Below, piece by piece: positions 34,158 to 43,563 of a stretch of 64,000 nucleotides of DNA. The notes beneath the pieces were generated by a model. That model searched no databases and was not told where the DNA came from. It saw nothing but the letters and a program-made list of their open reading frames with translations. The stretch is from Poriferisodalis sp965203655 (GTDB lineage: Bacteria; Actinomycetota; Acidimicrobiia; Acidimicrobiales; Poriferisodalaceae), in assembly GCF_965203655.1 (NCBI RefSeq), contig NZ_CBDBDD010000009.1, positions 558,001-622,000 on the forward strand, read 5' to 3'. The stretch's first letter is position 1. Each line of letters begins with the position of its first letter. The translations under genes were made by a program, and so were the position numbers.

Positions 34158-34934
34158 ATGGAACTGCGTGATCGAGTTGCGATCATCACGGGCGGGGGAG
34201 GCGGCATCGGCGGGGCCACCGCCCGGCACTGGATGGCCGAGGGTGCTCGACACATCGTCGTCGCCGACTACAACGCCGATGCTGCCCAAGCCGTCGCGCA
34301 TGAGATCGGCTGTGAGGGCGTCGGACTGGATGTCACCGACGAAACCGCGGTGGCAGACCTCGTCGAACGAACGCTCGACACGCACGGGCCGATCGACGTG
34401 TTCTTCTCCAACGCCGGCGCCGGCGCCGAAGGCGGCGTGGTTGCTTCGAACGATGCCTGGCAGTCGCAGTGGGAGCTGCACGTGATGAGCCACGTGTACG
34501 CGGCGCGGGCAGTGCTGCCCTCGATGCTGGCCCGCGGCGAGGGCTACCTGGTGCACACCGCCAGTGCCGCCGGACTGCTGGCGGCCATGGGCTCGGCGCC
34601 CTACTCGGTCACCAAGGCGGCTTGCATCAAGCTGGCCGAGATGGAAGCGATCCTGCACGGCGACGACGGCATCCGGGTCTCGGTGTTGTGCCCCCAGGGT
34701 GTCAACACAGCTATGGCGCCGCAGCGACTCGCCGACGGCGGCACCGACGGCATCGTCGAGCCCGAATTCGTTGCCGAGGTCATCACCCAAGCCATGGCCG
34801 AGGAGCGCTTCTTGATCCTGTCCCACCCCGAGGCCCAGACCTACGTCGAGCGCAAGGCCTCCGATCCAGACCGCTGGCTCAAGGGAATGCGCCGCCTCCG
34901 CCAGCGCTCCCTCGACCTCGAGGAAACCGCCTAG
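34158..34934 (+). CDS. Short-chain dehydrogenase/reductase (SDR)
   Basis: A 258-aa SDR preceded by AAGGAG-type ribosome-binding sites. It has TGGGGGIGGATARHW for cofactor binding, SNAGAGAEGG in place of the usual NNAG, HTASAAGLL with the catalytic Ser, YSVTK, and a C-terminus without the usual VDGG, ending in WLKGMRRLRQRSLD. The C-terminal form is like the SDRs that act on acyl or lipid substrates. The catalytic residues are intact, the substrate unknown. 47 bases separate it from the selenoprotein gene. Confidence 0.9.
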   Translation: MELRDRVAIITGGGGGIGGATARHWMAEGARHIVVADYNADAAQAVAHEIGCEGVGLDVTDETAVADLVERTLDTHGPIDVFFSNAGAGAEGGVVASNDAWQSQWELHVMSHVYAARAVLPSMLARGEGYLVHTASAAGLLAAMGSAPYSVTKAACIKLAEMEAILHGDDGIRVSVLCPQGVNTAMAPQRLADGGTDGIVEPEFVAEVITQAMAEERFLILSHPEAQTYVERKASDPDRWLKGMRRLRQRSLDLEETA

Positions 34935-34981
34935 CCCCCAGTGCCGAGCAAGGCAGTGCAGCAAGTCGTAGCTTTGCCGCC

Positions 34982-36127
34982 ATGGCTGATTCCGATGTCA
35001 AGGCACTGACGGGCGGGCTCGAGCTCCCCGATTTCGAGACCACAGCGTTCACCACGCCTCCGCCCCTCGCCGAAGCCAAGGTCGCCATCGTGACCTCGGC
35101 TTCGCTGCACCATCCCGACCAGGATGATTTCGAACCGATAGACACCGGCTACCGGGTGCTCGACGGCAGCCGGCGCGACTACATGTGCGGCCACTGGAGC
35201 CCCAACTTCGATGCCACCGGGATAGCCCTCGACCTCAACACGGTGTTCCCGATCGACCGCCTCGACGAGCTCTCTGCCGACGGCACCATCGGCGAGGTCT
35301 CCGACATCCACCTTTCCTACGCCGGCAACCAGTTCGACCTGTCCGGGGTGCGCATGGACTCCGGGCCTGCGGGTGCCAAGTTCCTGCGTGACCACGAGGT
35401 GGACGTGGTGCTGCTCACCCCCGTCTGACCGCTGTGCACCCGCACCGTGAGTGCGCTCGGACATGTCTTCGAGGAAGCCGGCTTGGCGACGGTGGCGCTG
35501 GGCTCCATCGGCGCCCACATCCAGGGAACCGCCCCGCCCCGAGGCCTCTGGTGCGACTTCCCGCTGGGGCGCCCACTCGGCAAGCCCAACGATGCCGACT
35601 TCCAGCATCGGGTGCTGGCCCACGCCTTCGGGCTGCTCACCTCGCCCGAGCCGGTGGTGGAGAAGTTCGCCGAGACGATCGACGACGATGGCACCGCCAC
35701 GATGTCGTGCGAGCTGCCGCCACGGCACGACCCCAGCCTGCACCCCGCCGTCGACGAGGCCAACGGCCTGCGGCAGGCCTATGACCGGGCTGTGGCCAAG
35801 CTGGGCAACCGCACCGGCGCGGGGCGCGTCGTGGCCGCCGACGACATCGGCGCGGCCGTGCAGTCGTTCGTGCGCGTGGCCGAGGGCACCCCGTGGAAGG
35901 AAGCCGGCATACCGGGCATCCCGGCGCGGGTGGCACAGGACATACGCGGCTACTACGAAACCGCCGCGCTGGCGCTGGCCGAGCACGCACCGGCCCCGTG
36001 GGCGGGCGCTCGCTGGTTCTTCACCTCCACCGAAGCGGGCCGCACGATCATGGCTGCTCGCAAGGCCATGGCCGACGCCGGCGAGAAGCAGCCCATCTGG
36101 TTCTTCCTGGCACCTGGCGACATGTAG
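34982..36127 (+). CDS. GrdB/PrdB-like reductase, predicted selenoprotein (in-frame TGA = Sec149)
   Basis: Two adjacent open stretches in one frame, separated only by a TGA at 35426-35428, together give a 381-residue protein of the glycine/sarcosine/betaine/D-proline reductase B-component family. The first part has KVAIVTSASLHH, HWSPNFDATGIALDLNTVFPIDRLDEL, and ends VDVVLLTPV. The TGA follows, and the next residues PLCTRTVSALGHVFEEAGLATVALGS continue the family sequence, giving a U-x-x-C-T redox motif (U149, C152). This is the place where selenocysteine occurs in this family. A 17-nt hairpin starts 11 bases after the TGA. Reading the TGA as stop would leave a 148-aa fragment without its active site plus a downstream fragment. 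A nonsense-mutated pseudogene is the main alternative; codon use is equally good on both sides. It likely reduces a small nitrogenous or other substrate; no A or C component genes are adjacent. Confidence 0.8.
35440..35456 (+). promoter_or_regulatory. Candidate bacterial SECIS hairpin
   Basis: Eleven bases after the in-frame TGA, CGCAC (35441-35445) pairs with GTGCG (35451-35455) around the loop CGTGA. Spacing to the TGA, the 17-base size and a GU in the apical loop agree with the minimal E. coli fdhF SECIS bound by SelB. The stem is short (5 bp) and a competing pairing exists (GCAC at 35436 with GTGC at 35451), so this is a prediction. Confidence 0.5.
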
Positions 36128-36204
36128 CGGCTGCCGCCTCGGGCGGCCTCCGGCTCACTCCAAGCTCATCGCGTGAACCCGCTCACTGGCCAGCCGTCCG
36201 GCGG

Positions 36205-37512
36205 ATGGCAATGCTGATCGGTCGGCCGTTTCACGGCTGGCGGGTGGCGTGGGCCGGGTTCTGGGTGCTGTTCATCGTTTACGGACTGCAGTTCAGCTAC
36301 GGCACATTCGAAGGGGCCATCAGCGCAGACACCGGCTGGTCGACCAACTGGCTGCAGCTCGCCTACTCGCTGTACATCCTCAGCTACAGCGCGATCAGCG
36401 TGTGGAGCGGGCAGCTCACCGACCGAATCGGCCCCCGTCAGGTCATCGCCGTAGGCGCTCTGCTGCTGGCCGCCGGCTACCTGGTGCTGTCGTCTGCGTC
36501 GAGCCTGGTGCTGGTCTTCGTCGGGCTGGCGGTGATCGCGCCGCTCGGCATGTCATCGTCGTGGGTGCCTGCGAATGCGACCGTGGTGCGCTGGTTCACC
36601 GCTCGGCGCGGCTTGGCGACCGGCATCGTGGGCTCGGGCGGCAGCGCTGGCGGGATCGTGGCACCGCCGATCGCTGCGTGGCTCGTCTCGCAGTTCGGCT
36701 GGCGCACGGCAATTGCCGTGATGGCCGTAGTGGGCGGTGTGTTCATGGCGGCCACCGCCATGCTGTTCGTGCGCGATCCCGAGTCGATCGGCCAGTATCC
36801 CGACGGTCGCACGCCGGATCGTGCTGACCGCCCGCTGGCCCGTTCGCGGGTCGTGTCGAGGCCGGCAGGGTTCGTCGTGGAGGCCACCCGCAGCGGCGCA
36901 GAGGACGCCGAGAATCCCCGCACCGCGTGGACCGCCTCTGCTGCGTGGCGTACCTCGGTGTTCTGGCGCATCTTCGGGATGTTCGCCTTGACGTTCGTCG
37001 TGGTGTTTGTGCCGTTTGCACACGGTGTCCAGTACGCCCGGAGCCTTGGATTCTCATTGCAATGGGCCTCAGGCGTCATCAGCTCGGTCGGCGTCGGCGG
37101 CCTCGTGGGGCGCATCGTGACCGGCCCGCTGTCGGACCGCATCGACCGCCGCCGAGCCGTGGCGCTGGCGCTGGCGGTGGAGACGCTGTCGTTCGTCGGC
37201 ATCGCCGTGGCCGACAATCTGGTGCTGCTGTACGCCTCGGCTATCGCGTTCGGCATGTCCTACGGCGGCAGCGTGGCGGTCTTCCCGGCGCTGGTCGCCG
37301 ACTACTTCGGCCGTACCCATGCCGGTGCGATCGTCGGCCGTTTCTTCGCGACCGCGGGGTCGTGCGCCGCGATCGGGCCGTACGTGGCGCAGCAGCTGCT
37401 GAATGCAACGGGGGGCTATGGCTGGACGTTCTCGATGGCGGCGGTTGCCAACGCCTGCGCACTGGGCTTGGCATTCACGCTGCCCCGGCCCGGTCTGCTG
37501 CCCAAGCGCTGA
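36205..37512 (+). CDS. MFS transporter (2)
   Basis: A 435-aa major-facilitator protein of the oxalate/formate antiporter-like group: HGWRVAWAGFWVLFIVYGLQFSYGTF, SGQLTDRIGPRQVIAVGALLLAAGYL (A-motif), RRGLATGIVGSGGSAGGIVAPPIAAWL, and YGGSVAVFPALVADYFGRTHAGAIVG. These features typify monocarboxylate/oxalate-type carriers. The start is the ATG at 36205 (or 36211), 77 bases after the selenoprotein. The longer open frame upstream overlaps that gene. It could supply the selenoprotein's substrate, which is context only. Confidence 0.88.
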   Translation: MAMLIGRPFHGWRVAWAGFWVLFIVYGLQFSYGTFEGAISADTGWSTNWLQLAYSLYILSYSAISVWSGQLTDRIGPRQVIAVGALLLAAGYLVLSSASSLVLVFVGLAVIAPLGMSSSWVPANATVVRWFTARRGLATGIVGSGGSAGGIVAPPIAAWLVSQFGWRTAIAVMAVVGGVFMAATAMLFVRDPESIGQYPDGRTPDRADRPLARSRVVSRPAGFVVEATRSGAEDAENPRTAWTASAAWRTSVFWRIFGMFALTFVVVFVPFAHGVQYARSLGFSLQWASGVISSVGVGGLVGRIVTGPLSDRIDRRRAVALALAVETLSFVGIAVADNLVLLYASAIAFGMSYGGSVAVFPALVADYFGRTHAGAIVGRFFATAGSCAAIGPYVAQQLLNATGGYGWTFSMAAVANACALGLAFTLPRPGLLPKR

Positions 37513-37643
37513 ACCGCAGCGCCGCGCCCCGCAGCGAGCCAGCCAAACATGAGCGCGCTCGCTTCACCGGCGGCAATTCGGGCTGACGGGTAGCCTCGCA
37601 GGTGGCCGCCGCACCCGCCGCCGCGGCGCATGAGGGGGATTCG

Positions 37644-40600
37644 ATGGCTCTCGCAGACTTCAAGCTCGAAGATCGCTTCGACCGTATGGAAGGCGATGTC
37701 GCGATGTCGGGCGTGCAGGCGCTGCTGCGCGTGCTGCTGGATCAGCTGCGGGCCGACCGCCGTGACGGACTGAACAACGCTGCGATGGTGTCGGGCTACC
37801 GCGGATCGCCGCTGGGCGGCATCGACTCGCTCATGCTCGGCAACGCCGAGGAGCTGAAGCAGAACAACATCATGTTCGAGCCGGGTCTCAACGAGGACCT
37901 CGGCGCCACGATCGTGTGGGGCAGCCAGCTCGCCAACCGCAACTTCCAGGGCCGCTACGACGGCGTGCTGGGCATGTGGTACGGCAAGGCCCCCGGCGTC
38001 GACCGCTCCGGCGATGCCATCAAGCACGCCAACGTCTGCGGCGTCGACCCCAAGGGCGGCGTGCTGCTCGTAGCCGGCGACGACCCGGCATCGAAGTCCT
38101 CCACGCTGGCCTCAGAGTCCGAGCCGGTGCTGATCCACTACCAGACGCCGATCCTGTACCCGGGCTCGGTGCAGGAGGTCATCGACTTCGGGCGCTGGGG
38201 CTTCGAGCTGTCCCGCTACAGCGGATTCTGGTCGGCGCTCAAGATCGTCACCAACGTGGCCGACGGGTACGCGACGGTGCAGGTCGGCCCTGGCCGCGTG
38301 TCGGTCGCCCGACCCGAATTCGAGTGGGAGGGCAAGCCCTGGGCGCACACCCAGCAGGACGCCCTGTTCGGCCCCAACGCAGTGCGCATGGAGCTCGAGA
38401 TCCACGAGGGCCGCATGGTTGCGGTCGACAAGTTCGTGGCCGCCAACAAGCTCAACCGACAGACGCTTCCCACCCGCGACGCCCGTATCGGCCTCGTCGC
38501 TGCGGGCAAGACCTACTACGACCTGCGCGAGGCGCTCGACCGCATGGGGCTCGACGACATCGAGCTGGAACGCCGGGGCGTGCGCATCTGGAAGCCCGCG
38601 GTGGTGTGGCCGCTCGAGCCCACCAGCGTGCGCGAGTTCGCCGACGGGCTCGACCTGATCGTCGCCGTGGAGGAGAAGCGCTCGATCATCGAGTCGCTCA
38701 TCAAGGAGAACCTGTACGGCATGGCCGACGCCCCGGTCGTGCTCGGCAAGCGCGACGCGCAGGGCGGCTTCTGGTTCCCCGGCCACGGCGAGATGGACGC
38801 CGATCTCATCGCCCGCAAGATCCGGCCGTTCCTTGTGGACCGGCTCGGTCCCGAAGGCATCGGGCCCGCTGTGCCCGAGCGCATCACGATCCCGCTGGCG
38901 GTCACCACCTCCAAGGGCGAGAAGGCCGCCGGCCGCACACCGGGGTTCTGCTCGGGTTGCCCCCACAACCGCTCGACCTGGGTGCCCGAGGGCTCCGAAG
39001 CAGGCGGCGGCATCGGTTGTCACGGCATGGCGGCTATGACGCCGACGCGCAACGTCCGCGGCACCACCCAGATGGGTGGCGAGGGCTGCCAGTGGGTCGG
39101 CGCTGCGCCGTTCGTGACCATGGAGCACCGGTTCCAGAACATCGGCGACGGCACCTACCACCACTCCGGTTCGCTGGCCCTGCGTCAAGCGGTGGCCGCA
39201 GGCACCAACGTCACCTACAAGATCCTCTTCAACGGCGCGGTGGCCATGACCGGCGGCCAGGACGTGGACGGCGGCATGGCCGTGCCCGAGCTCACCCGCT
39301 CGGTGCACGCCGAGGGCGTCGCCAAGGTGATGGTGGTCACCGACGACCCCAAGAAGTACCCCGCCGACGCGGAGTTCGCTCCCGACACCGAGGTCTGGCA
39401 CCGGGATCGCATGGATGAAGCACAGCGGCTGCTGCGCGACATCGAGGGCTGCACGGTGCTGATCTACGACCAGGCCTGTGCAGCCGAGCTGCGGCGCGAC
39501 CGCAAGCGCGGCAAGGTGGCCGAGCCCACGATGCGGGTCTTCATCAACGAGGCGGTCTGCGAGGGCTGCGGCGACTGCGGCGAGAAGTCGAGCTGCCTGA
39601 GCGTGCAGCCCGTCGAGACCGAGTTCGGCCGCAAGACCCAGATTCACCAGTCGTCGTGCAATAAGGATTTCACCTGCCTCGACGGCGACTGCCCCGCCTT
39701 CATCGAGGTGGTGCCTGCGGGGAAGATCCCCACCAAGGCCACGGTGGCTACCGAGCACATCGGCGATGACCTGCCCGAGCCCGACCGGATCGACGAGGGC
39801 AACATCTTGATGATGGGCATCGGCGGCACCGGCGTGGTGACCGTCAACCAGATGCTCGCCACCGCAGCGCTGCTCGACGGCAAGCAGGCCAACGGCCTCG
39901 ACCAGACCGGTCTCGCCCAGAAGGGCGGCCCGGTGCTGTCGAACCTCAAGGTCCGGCGCCTGGGTGCGAACGGTGACGACACCCCGGCGGCAGATCATGA
40001 CGGGGGCGACGAGGCCAACAAGGTCGGCGTCGGCGAGGCGGATGCGTACATCGTGTTCGACCTGCTGACCGGCACCAACCCGGCAAACCTCGACAAGGCG
40101 TTGGCCGGCAAGACCGTTGCCGTCGTGTCGTCATCCAAGGTGCCCACGACTTCGATGGTGCGTGACACCTCCGCCGAGTTCCCCGAGTGGACGGCGTTCC
40201 AACGGGTCATCGACGAGTCCACCAGCGCAGAGCGCAACGTCTATTTCGATGCGGGCACGCTGTCGGACAGCCTGTTCCGCTCGCACATGCCTGCCAACGT
40301 GCTGGTGGTGGGCGCGGCCTACCAGGCGGGCGTGGTGCCGATCAGCGCATCGGCGATCGAGCGGGCCATCGAGCTGAACGGCGTTGCGGTGGAGATGAAC
40401 ACCCAAGCGTTCCGCATCGGTCGCAAGATCGTGCTCGACCCCGACTTCTTGGGAACGCTCGAGGTCGAGCGGGTCGGCAAGGTCAAGCGTGACACCGGAC
40501 CGTCGAAGCGTCAGCAGGACCTCATCGACACGGTGCCCAACCAGTCCGAGGAGCTGGCACGGCTGATGCGCATCCGGGTGCCCGACCTGGTCGGCTACCA

Positions 40601-41165
40601 GAACCACGCATATGCATCGGACTACGCCTCCTTCATTGCCAAGGTGCGCGAGGCCGAGGCAGCGGCAGGTGGCGAGACCTCGTTGAGCGAGGCCGTGGCG
40701 ATGTACCTCTACAAGCTGATGGCCTACAAGGACGAGTACGAGGTGGCCCGGCTGCACCGTTCGGGGGCGTTCAAGCAGGCAGTGCGCGACCAGTTCGGCG
40801 ACAAGAGCGAGGTCACCTACAAGCTGCACCCGCCGATCATGCGGCGCATGGGCGTCGAGAAGAAGATCGGCCTCGGCCGCTCCGGCGACATGGCGTTCGC
40901 ACTGCTGGCGCGGATGAAGGGCCTGCGCGGCGGAGCGCTGGACGTCTTCGGCAAAACCGCTCACCGCAAGATGGAGCGGGAGCTGATCGACGAGTACCGC
41001 GGGATGATCGAGCGGGCACTCGACACGCTGGGCGCAGGCGACGATGCCGCCTACGCCCGAGCCGTCGAGATTGCCCGGCTGCCCGACATGATCCGCGGCT
41101 ACGAGGAAATCAAGGAGAACAACGTCGAGCTGTTCCGGGCCCGCGCCGCCGAACTCGGCGCCTGA
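37644..41165 (+). CDS. Indolepyruvate:ferredoxin oxidoreductase, fused subunits
   Basis: A 1173-aa protein, the length of fused IorA/IorB-type enzymes. The ATG at 37644 follows an AGGGGG site. In order: a ThDP-binding pyrimidine domain (GYRGSPLGGIDS, LNEDLGATIVWGSQ), the PP domain with GFCSGCPHNRST and GGEGCQWVGAAPF, a Cys-rich iron-sulfur region INEAVCEGCGDCGEKSSCLSVQP...CNKDFTCLDGDCPAF, then the gamma-type domain MGIGGTGVVTVNQML. It decarboxylates arylpyruvates (from Trp, Phe, Tyr transamination) to aryl-acetyl-CoA with reduction of ferredoxin. The neighbouring aldoxime dehydratase starts 10 bases downstream. Aerobic bacteria use related enzymes in aromatic amino acid catabolism. Confidence 0.95.
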   Translation: MALADFKLEDRFDRMEGDVAMSGVQALLRVLLDQLRADRRDGLNNAAMVSGYRGSPLGGIDSLMLGNAEELKQNNIMFEPGLNEDLGATIVWGSQLANRNFQGRYDGVLGMWYGKAPGVDRSGDAIKHANVCGVDPKGGVLLVAGDDPASKSSTLASESEPVLIHYQTPILYPGSVQEVIDFGRWGFELSRYSGFWSALKIVTNVADGYATVQVGPGRVSVARPEFEWEGKPWAHTQQDALFGPNAVRMELEIHEGRMVAVDKFVAANKLNRQTLPTRDARIGLVAAGKTYYDLREALDRMGLDDIELERRGVRIWKPAVVWPLEPTSVREFADGLDLIVAVEEKRSIIESLIKENLYGMADAPVVLGKRDAQGGFWFPGHGEMDADLIARKIRPFLVDRLGPEGIGPAVPERITIPLAVTTSKGEKAAGRTPGFCSGCPHNRSTWVPEGSEAGGGIGCHGMAAMTPTRNVRGTTQMGGEGCQWVGAAPFVTMEHRFQNIGDGTYHHSGSLALRQAVAAGTNVTYKILFNGAVAMTGGQDVDGGMAVPELTRSVHAEGVAKVMVVTDDPKKYPADAEFAPDTEVWHRDRMDEAQRLLRDIEGCTVLIYDQACAAELRRDRKRGKVAEPTMRVFINEAVCEGCGDCGEKSSCLSVQPVETEFGRKTQIHQSSCNKDFTCLDGDCPAFIEVVPAGKIPTKATVATEHIGDDLPEPDRIDEGNILMMGIGGTGVVTVNQMLATAALLDGKQANGLDQTGLAQKGGPVLSNLKVRRLGANGDDTPAADHDGGDEANKVGVGEADAYIVFDLLTGTNPANLDKALAGKTVAVVSSSKVPTTSMVRDTSAEFPEWTAFQRVIDESTSAERNVYFDAGTLSDSLFRSHMPANVLVVGAAYQAGVVPISASAIERAIELNGVAVEMNTQAFRIGRKIVLDPDFLGTLEVERVGKVKRDTGPSKRQQDLIDTVPNQSEELARLMRIRVPDLVGYQNHAYASDYASFIAKVREAEAAAGGETSLSEAVAMYLYKLMAYKDEYEVARLHRSGAFKQAVRDQFGDKSEVTYKLHPPIMRRMGVEKKIGLGRSGDMAFALLARMKGLRGGALDVFGKTAHRKMERELIDEYRGMIERALDTLGAGDDAAYARAVEIARLPDMIRGYEEIKENNVELFRARAAELGA

Positions 41166-41175
41166 GCGGGGCCGC

Positions 41176-42105
41176 ATGGCTGCCAACCGGCCCGAGGGGC
41201 ATACGCCTAGCGCGCCAGCGTGGTGCGTGGTCGACTTTCCCGAGCTGACGGCCTATTCGATGGTCTTCTCGAAGGGGCCTGACAACGCCGACACGCTGGT
41301 GGAGCTGCAGGCGGCGTTGACCGGCGGCGAGCACCGGCCCGATCACGTCGAGCGGGCCCGGGTCGTCAACTTCACCGACGAGGGCGACGACGCAGCCGAG
41401 GCCGAGGGCGACGTCGAGACCGTGTTCATGGCGTATTGGGTCGATCCGGCGGTCTACGAGCGTTGGCGGGATGGCTGCGATGTGCTCGAACGGGACGGGG
41501 TCTACTGCGAGACGGCCGTCATCCCGGCGGAGCGCTGGGAGACGATCGCGGGGACCAAGCGGCCGCTGCCGGGCGTGCGCAACCTGACTTCGGTGGACCT
41601 CACTGAGCTGCACGACTACTGGGGTGCTGCGCGCGACCGCATGGCGGCCAGCGCGGACGATCCGTTCGAGGCCGCTCCGGGTTCGCCGCTGCCCGCCAAT
41701 CTGTGCCTCATCCGCTCGGGCCAGAAATGGGACGAGTGCCTCGACGACGAGCGCGAGATGTACTTCACCGACATCGAGCCGAAGCTGCGGGCCGGAATCG
41801 AGTTTCTGGCCGCCAACCGTGACTCCGGCTGCATCTCGAGCAGATTCCTGCGCGAGCAATCCATCGACGGCGAGGATCTCAAGTCCACGAGCTTCGTCGG
41901 CTGGTTCGACGACTTGGCGTCACTCGAAGCGTGGTCCCGGTCGCACTCCACGCACTTGGCCATCTTCCACTCGTTCCTCTCAACGGTGCATCTGCTGGGA
42001 CGCCCGCCCAAGCTGCGGCTGTGGCACGAAGTATCGGTGCTGCCCGAAGGCGGCGTGGAGCTGGTCAACACCGAGCTGTCCCCGCTGGCCGAGCTGATCA
42101 CCTGA
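41176..42105 (+). CDS. Heme-containing aldoxime dehydratase
   Basis: A 309-aa member of the Oxd family (phenylacetaldoxime/aliphatic aldoxime dehydratases), which turn aldoximes into nitriles at a ferrous heme. Features aligned by eye with Rhodococcus OxdRE: LPGVRNLTSVDLTELHDYWGAARDRM (catalytic Arg region), S181 in LIRSGQKW, proximal heme ligand H260 in SHSTHLAIF, and catalytic H284 in LRLWHEVSV; the H260-H284 spacing is 24 against 21 in OxdRE. All residues known to be needed are present. It lies 10 bases after the indolepyruvate oxidoreductase, so both may be cotranscribed and act on aromatic amino acid derivatives such as indole- or phenylacetaldoxime. No nitrilase or nitrile hydratase is in the window. 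Confidence 0.88.
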   Translation: MAANRPEGHTPSAPAWCVVDFPELTAYSMVFSKGPDNADTLVELQAALTGGEHRPDHVERARVVNFTDEGDDAAEAEGDVETVFMAYWVDPAVYERWRDGCDVLERDGVYCETAVIPAERWETIAGTKRPLPGVRNLTSVDLTELHDYWGAARDRMAASADDPFEAAPGSPLPANLCLIRSGQKWDECLDDEREMYFTDIEPKLRAGIEFLAANRDSGCISSRFLREQSIDGEDLKSTSFVGWFDDLASLEAWSRSHSTHLAIFHSFLSTVHLLGRPPKLRLWHEVSVLPEGGVELVNTELSPLAELIT

Positions 42106-42159
42106 CAGCCGTGAAGTGGCTTCGGCGCGGCCCGCATCGCGTTCCTAGGCTGTGATGCC

Positions 42160-43563
42160 GTGACTGACGCCCACCCAGGGCCTTCGCCGATGCCCGAGGC
42201 CCTGAAGGGCCTCGACATTGCGTCGTCGGTGCTGGACCTTGTGGGCCGCACGCCGATGGTTCGGCTGAGGAAGGTCGAACCTGACATCGCAACGCCGGTT
42301 GTCGCCAAGCTGGAGACCACCAATCCCGGCGGCTCGGTGAAAGACCGCGCCGCGGTGGCGATGATCGACGCCGCCGAAGCCGACGGCTCGCTGCAGCCGG
42401 GCGGCGTGATCGTCGAGCCCACTTCGGGAAACACCGGCGTGGGCCTTGCCGTGGTCGCTGCGCAGCGCGGTTACCGGTGCATCTTCGTATGCACCGACAA
42501 GGTGGCACCCGAGAAGGTGGCGCTGCTGCGGGCCTATGGCGCAGAGGTGGTGGTCTGCCCGGTGGCGGTTGCGCCCGACGATCCACGCTCGTACTACTCG
42601 ACCGCGGAGCGCCTGAGGAGCGAGACGCCAGGCGCATACTCGCCGAACCAGTACGGCAACCCGACAAACCCTCAAGCGCACTACGAGACCACCGGACCAG
42701 AGATCTGGGCACAGACCGAGGGTCGCATCACCCACTTCGTGGCGGGTGCAGGCACAGGCGGCACCGTCACCGGCGTAGGTCGCTATCTCAAAGAACAGGA
42801 TCCCGGCATACAGGTCGTGATCGCTGACCCGCCGGAGTCGGTGTATGTCGGCGGCGACGGGCGGCCCTACTTGGTGGAAGGCATCGGCGAGGACTTCTGG
42901 CCGTCCACCTACGATCCCGGCGTCGTCGACCGTGGAATCCCCGTGACCGATGCCGAGTCGTTCGCGATGGCACGCCGGGTTGCCCGGCGCGAGGGCCTGC
43001 TGATCGGCGGCTCCGGCGGCACGGCAGTGGCGGGCGCATTCACCGTCGCAGCGGAACTCGATGCCGCCGGCCGCGCGGAGGAGTCGCTGGTAGTCACGCT
43101 CATCCCGGACTCGGGCCGGGGCTACCTCAGTCGGGTGTTCGACGACGAGTGGATGGCACAGATGGGGTTCCTGCCGCAGGAGCCTGGGCCCGGAACGGTG
43201 AGCAGCCTCGTCCACGGCGAGTTCGTGTTCGTACGGCCCGACGACACCGTGGCCGCTGCGCGGCAATGCATGGATCAGACGGGATTGCGTGCCGTTCCGG
43301 TATGCAAGGGCGAGATGCCCCTGGCCGCTGCTCAGGTGGTCGGTTCGGTGGCCCAAGACGGGCTGCTGGCGGTGGAGGGCAGCGCAAAGGTGTCTGCGGC
43401 GATCGAACCGCCTCTGCCTGCCGTCGGCATCGGAGAACCAGTCGGTCGAATCGCCGAACTGCTGGCCCGAGCCGACTTGCTCGCAGGACCCGAGGCGGTC
43501 GTGGTCTATGACCGGGGCAGGCCCGTTGCGACGCTCGGCGCGGACGCAATTGGAGGCAGTTGA
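42160..43563 (+). CDS. cbs: Cystathionine beta-synthase
   Basis: A 467-aa PLP enzyme from a GTG at 42160. The catalytic core (about 20-325) has NPGGSVKDR with the PLP lysine, EPTSGNTGVGLA, GAGTGGTVTGVGRYLKE, and IPDSGRGYLSRVFDDEWM. The C-terminal part (about 345-465) carries a paired CBS (Bateman) module: FVFVRPDDTVAAARQCMDQTGLRAVPV... The enzyme joins serine and homocysteine into cystathionine; a Bateman domain often senses adenosyl compounds. The next gene starts within its stop codon, giving a reverse-transsulfuration pair. Confidence 0.95.
   Translation: MTDAHPGPSPMPEALKGLDIASSVLDLVGRTPMVRLRKVEPDIATPVVAKLETTNPGGSVKDRAAVAMIDAAEADGSLQPGGVIVEPTSGNTGVGLAVVAAQRGYRCIFVCTDKVAPEKVALLRAYGAEVVVCPVAVAPDDPRSYYSTAERLRSETPGAYSPNQYGNPTNPQAHYETTGPEIWAQTEGRITHFVAGAGTGGTVTGVGRYLKEQDPGIQVVIADPPESVYVGGDGRPYLVEGIGEDFWPSTYDPGVVDRGIPVTDAESFAMARRVARREGLLIGGSGGTAVAGAFTVAAELDAAGRAEESLVVTLIPDSGRGYLSRVFDDEWMAQMGFLPQEPGPGTVSSLVHGEFVFVRPDDTVAAARQCMDQTGLRAVPVCKGEMPLAAAQVVGSVAQDGLLAVEGSAKVSAAIEPPLPAVGIGEPVGRIAELLARADLLAGPEAVVVYDRGRPVATLGADAIGGS

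Noticed and set aside
35428..35447. Reading the TGA at 35426 as a stop, giving a short hypothetical protein and a second downstream gene
   Set aside because: Both halves are in one frame, belong to the same family, and join through the U-x-x-C-T motif with a SECIS-like hairpin; a separate downstream start (GTG 35447) would remove the active site.
38112..39998. Long minus-strand open frame inside the indolepyruvate oxidoreductase gene
   Set aside because: Antisense shadow caused by high third-position G+C; no recognisable domain.
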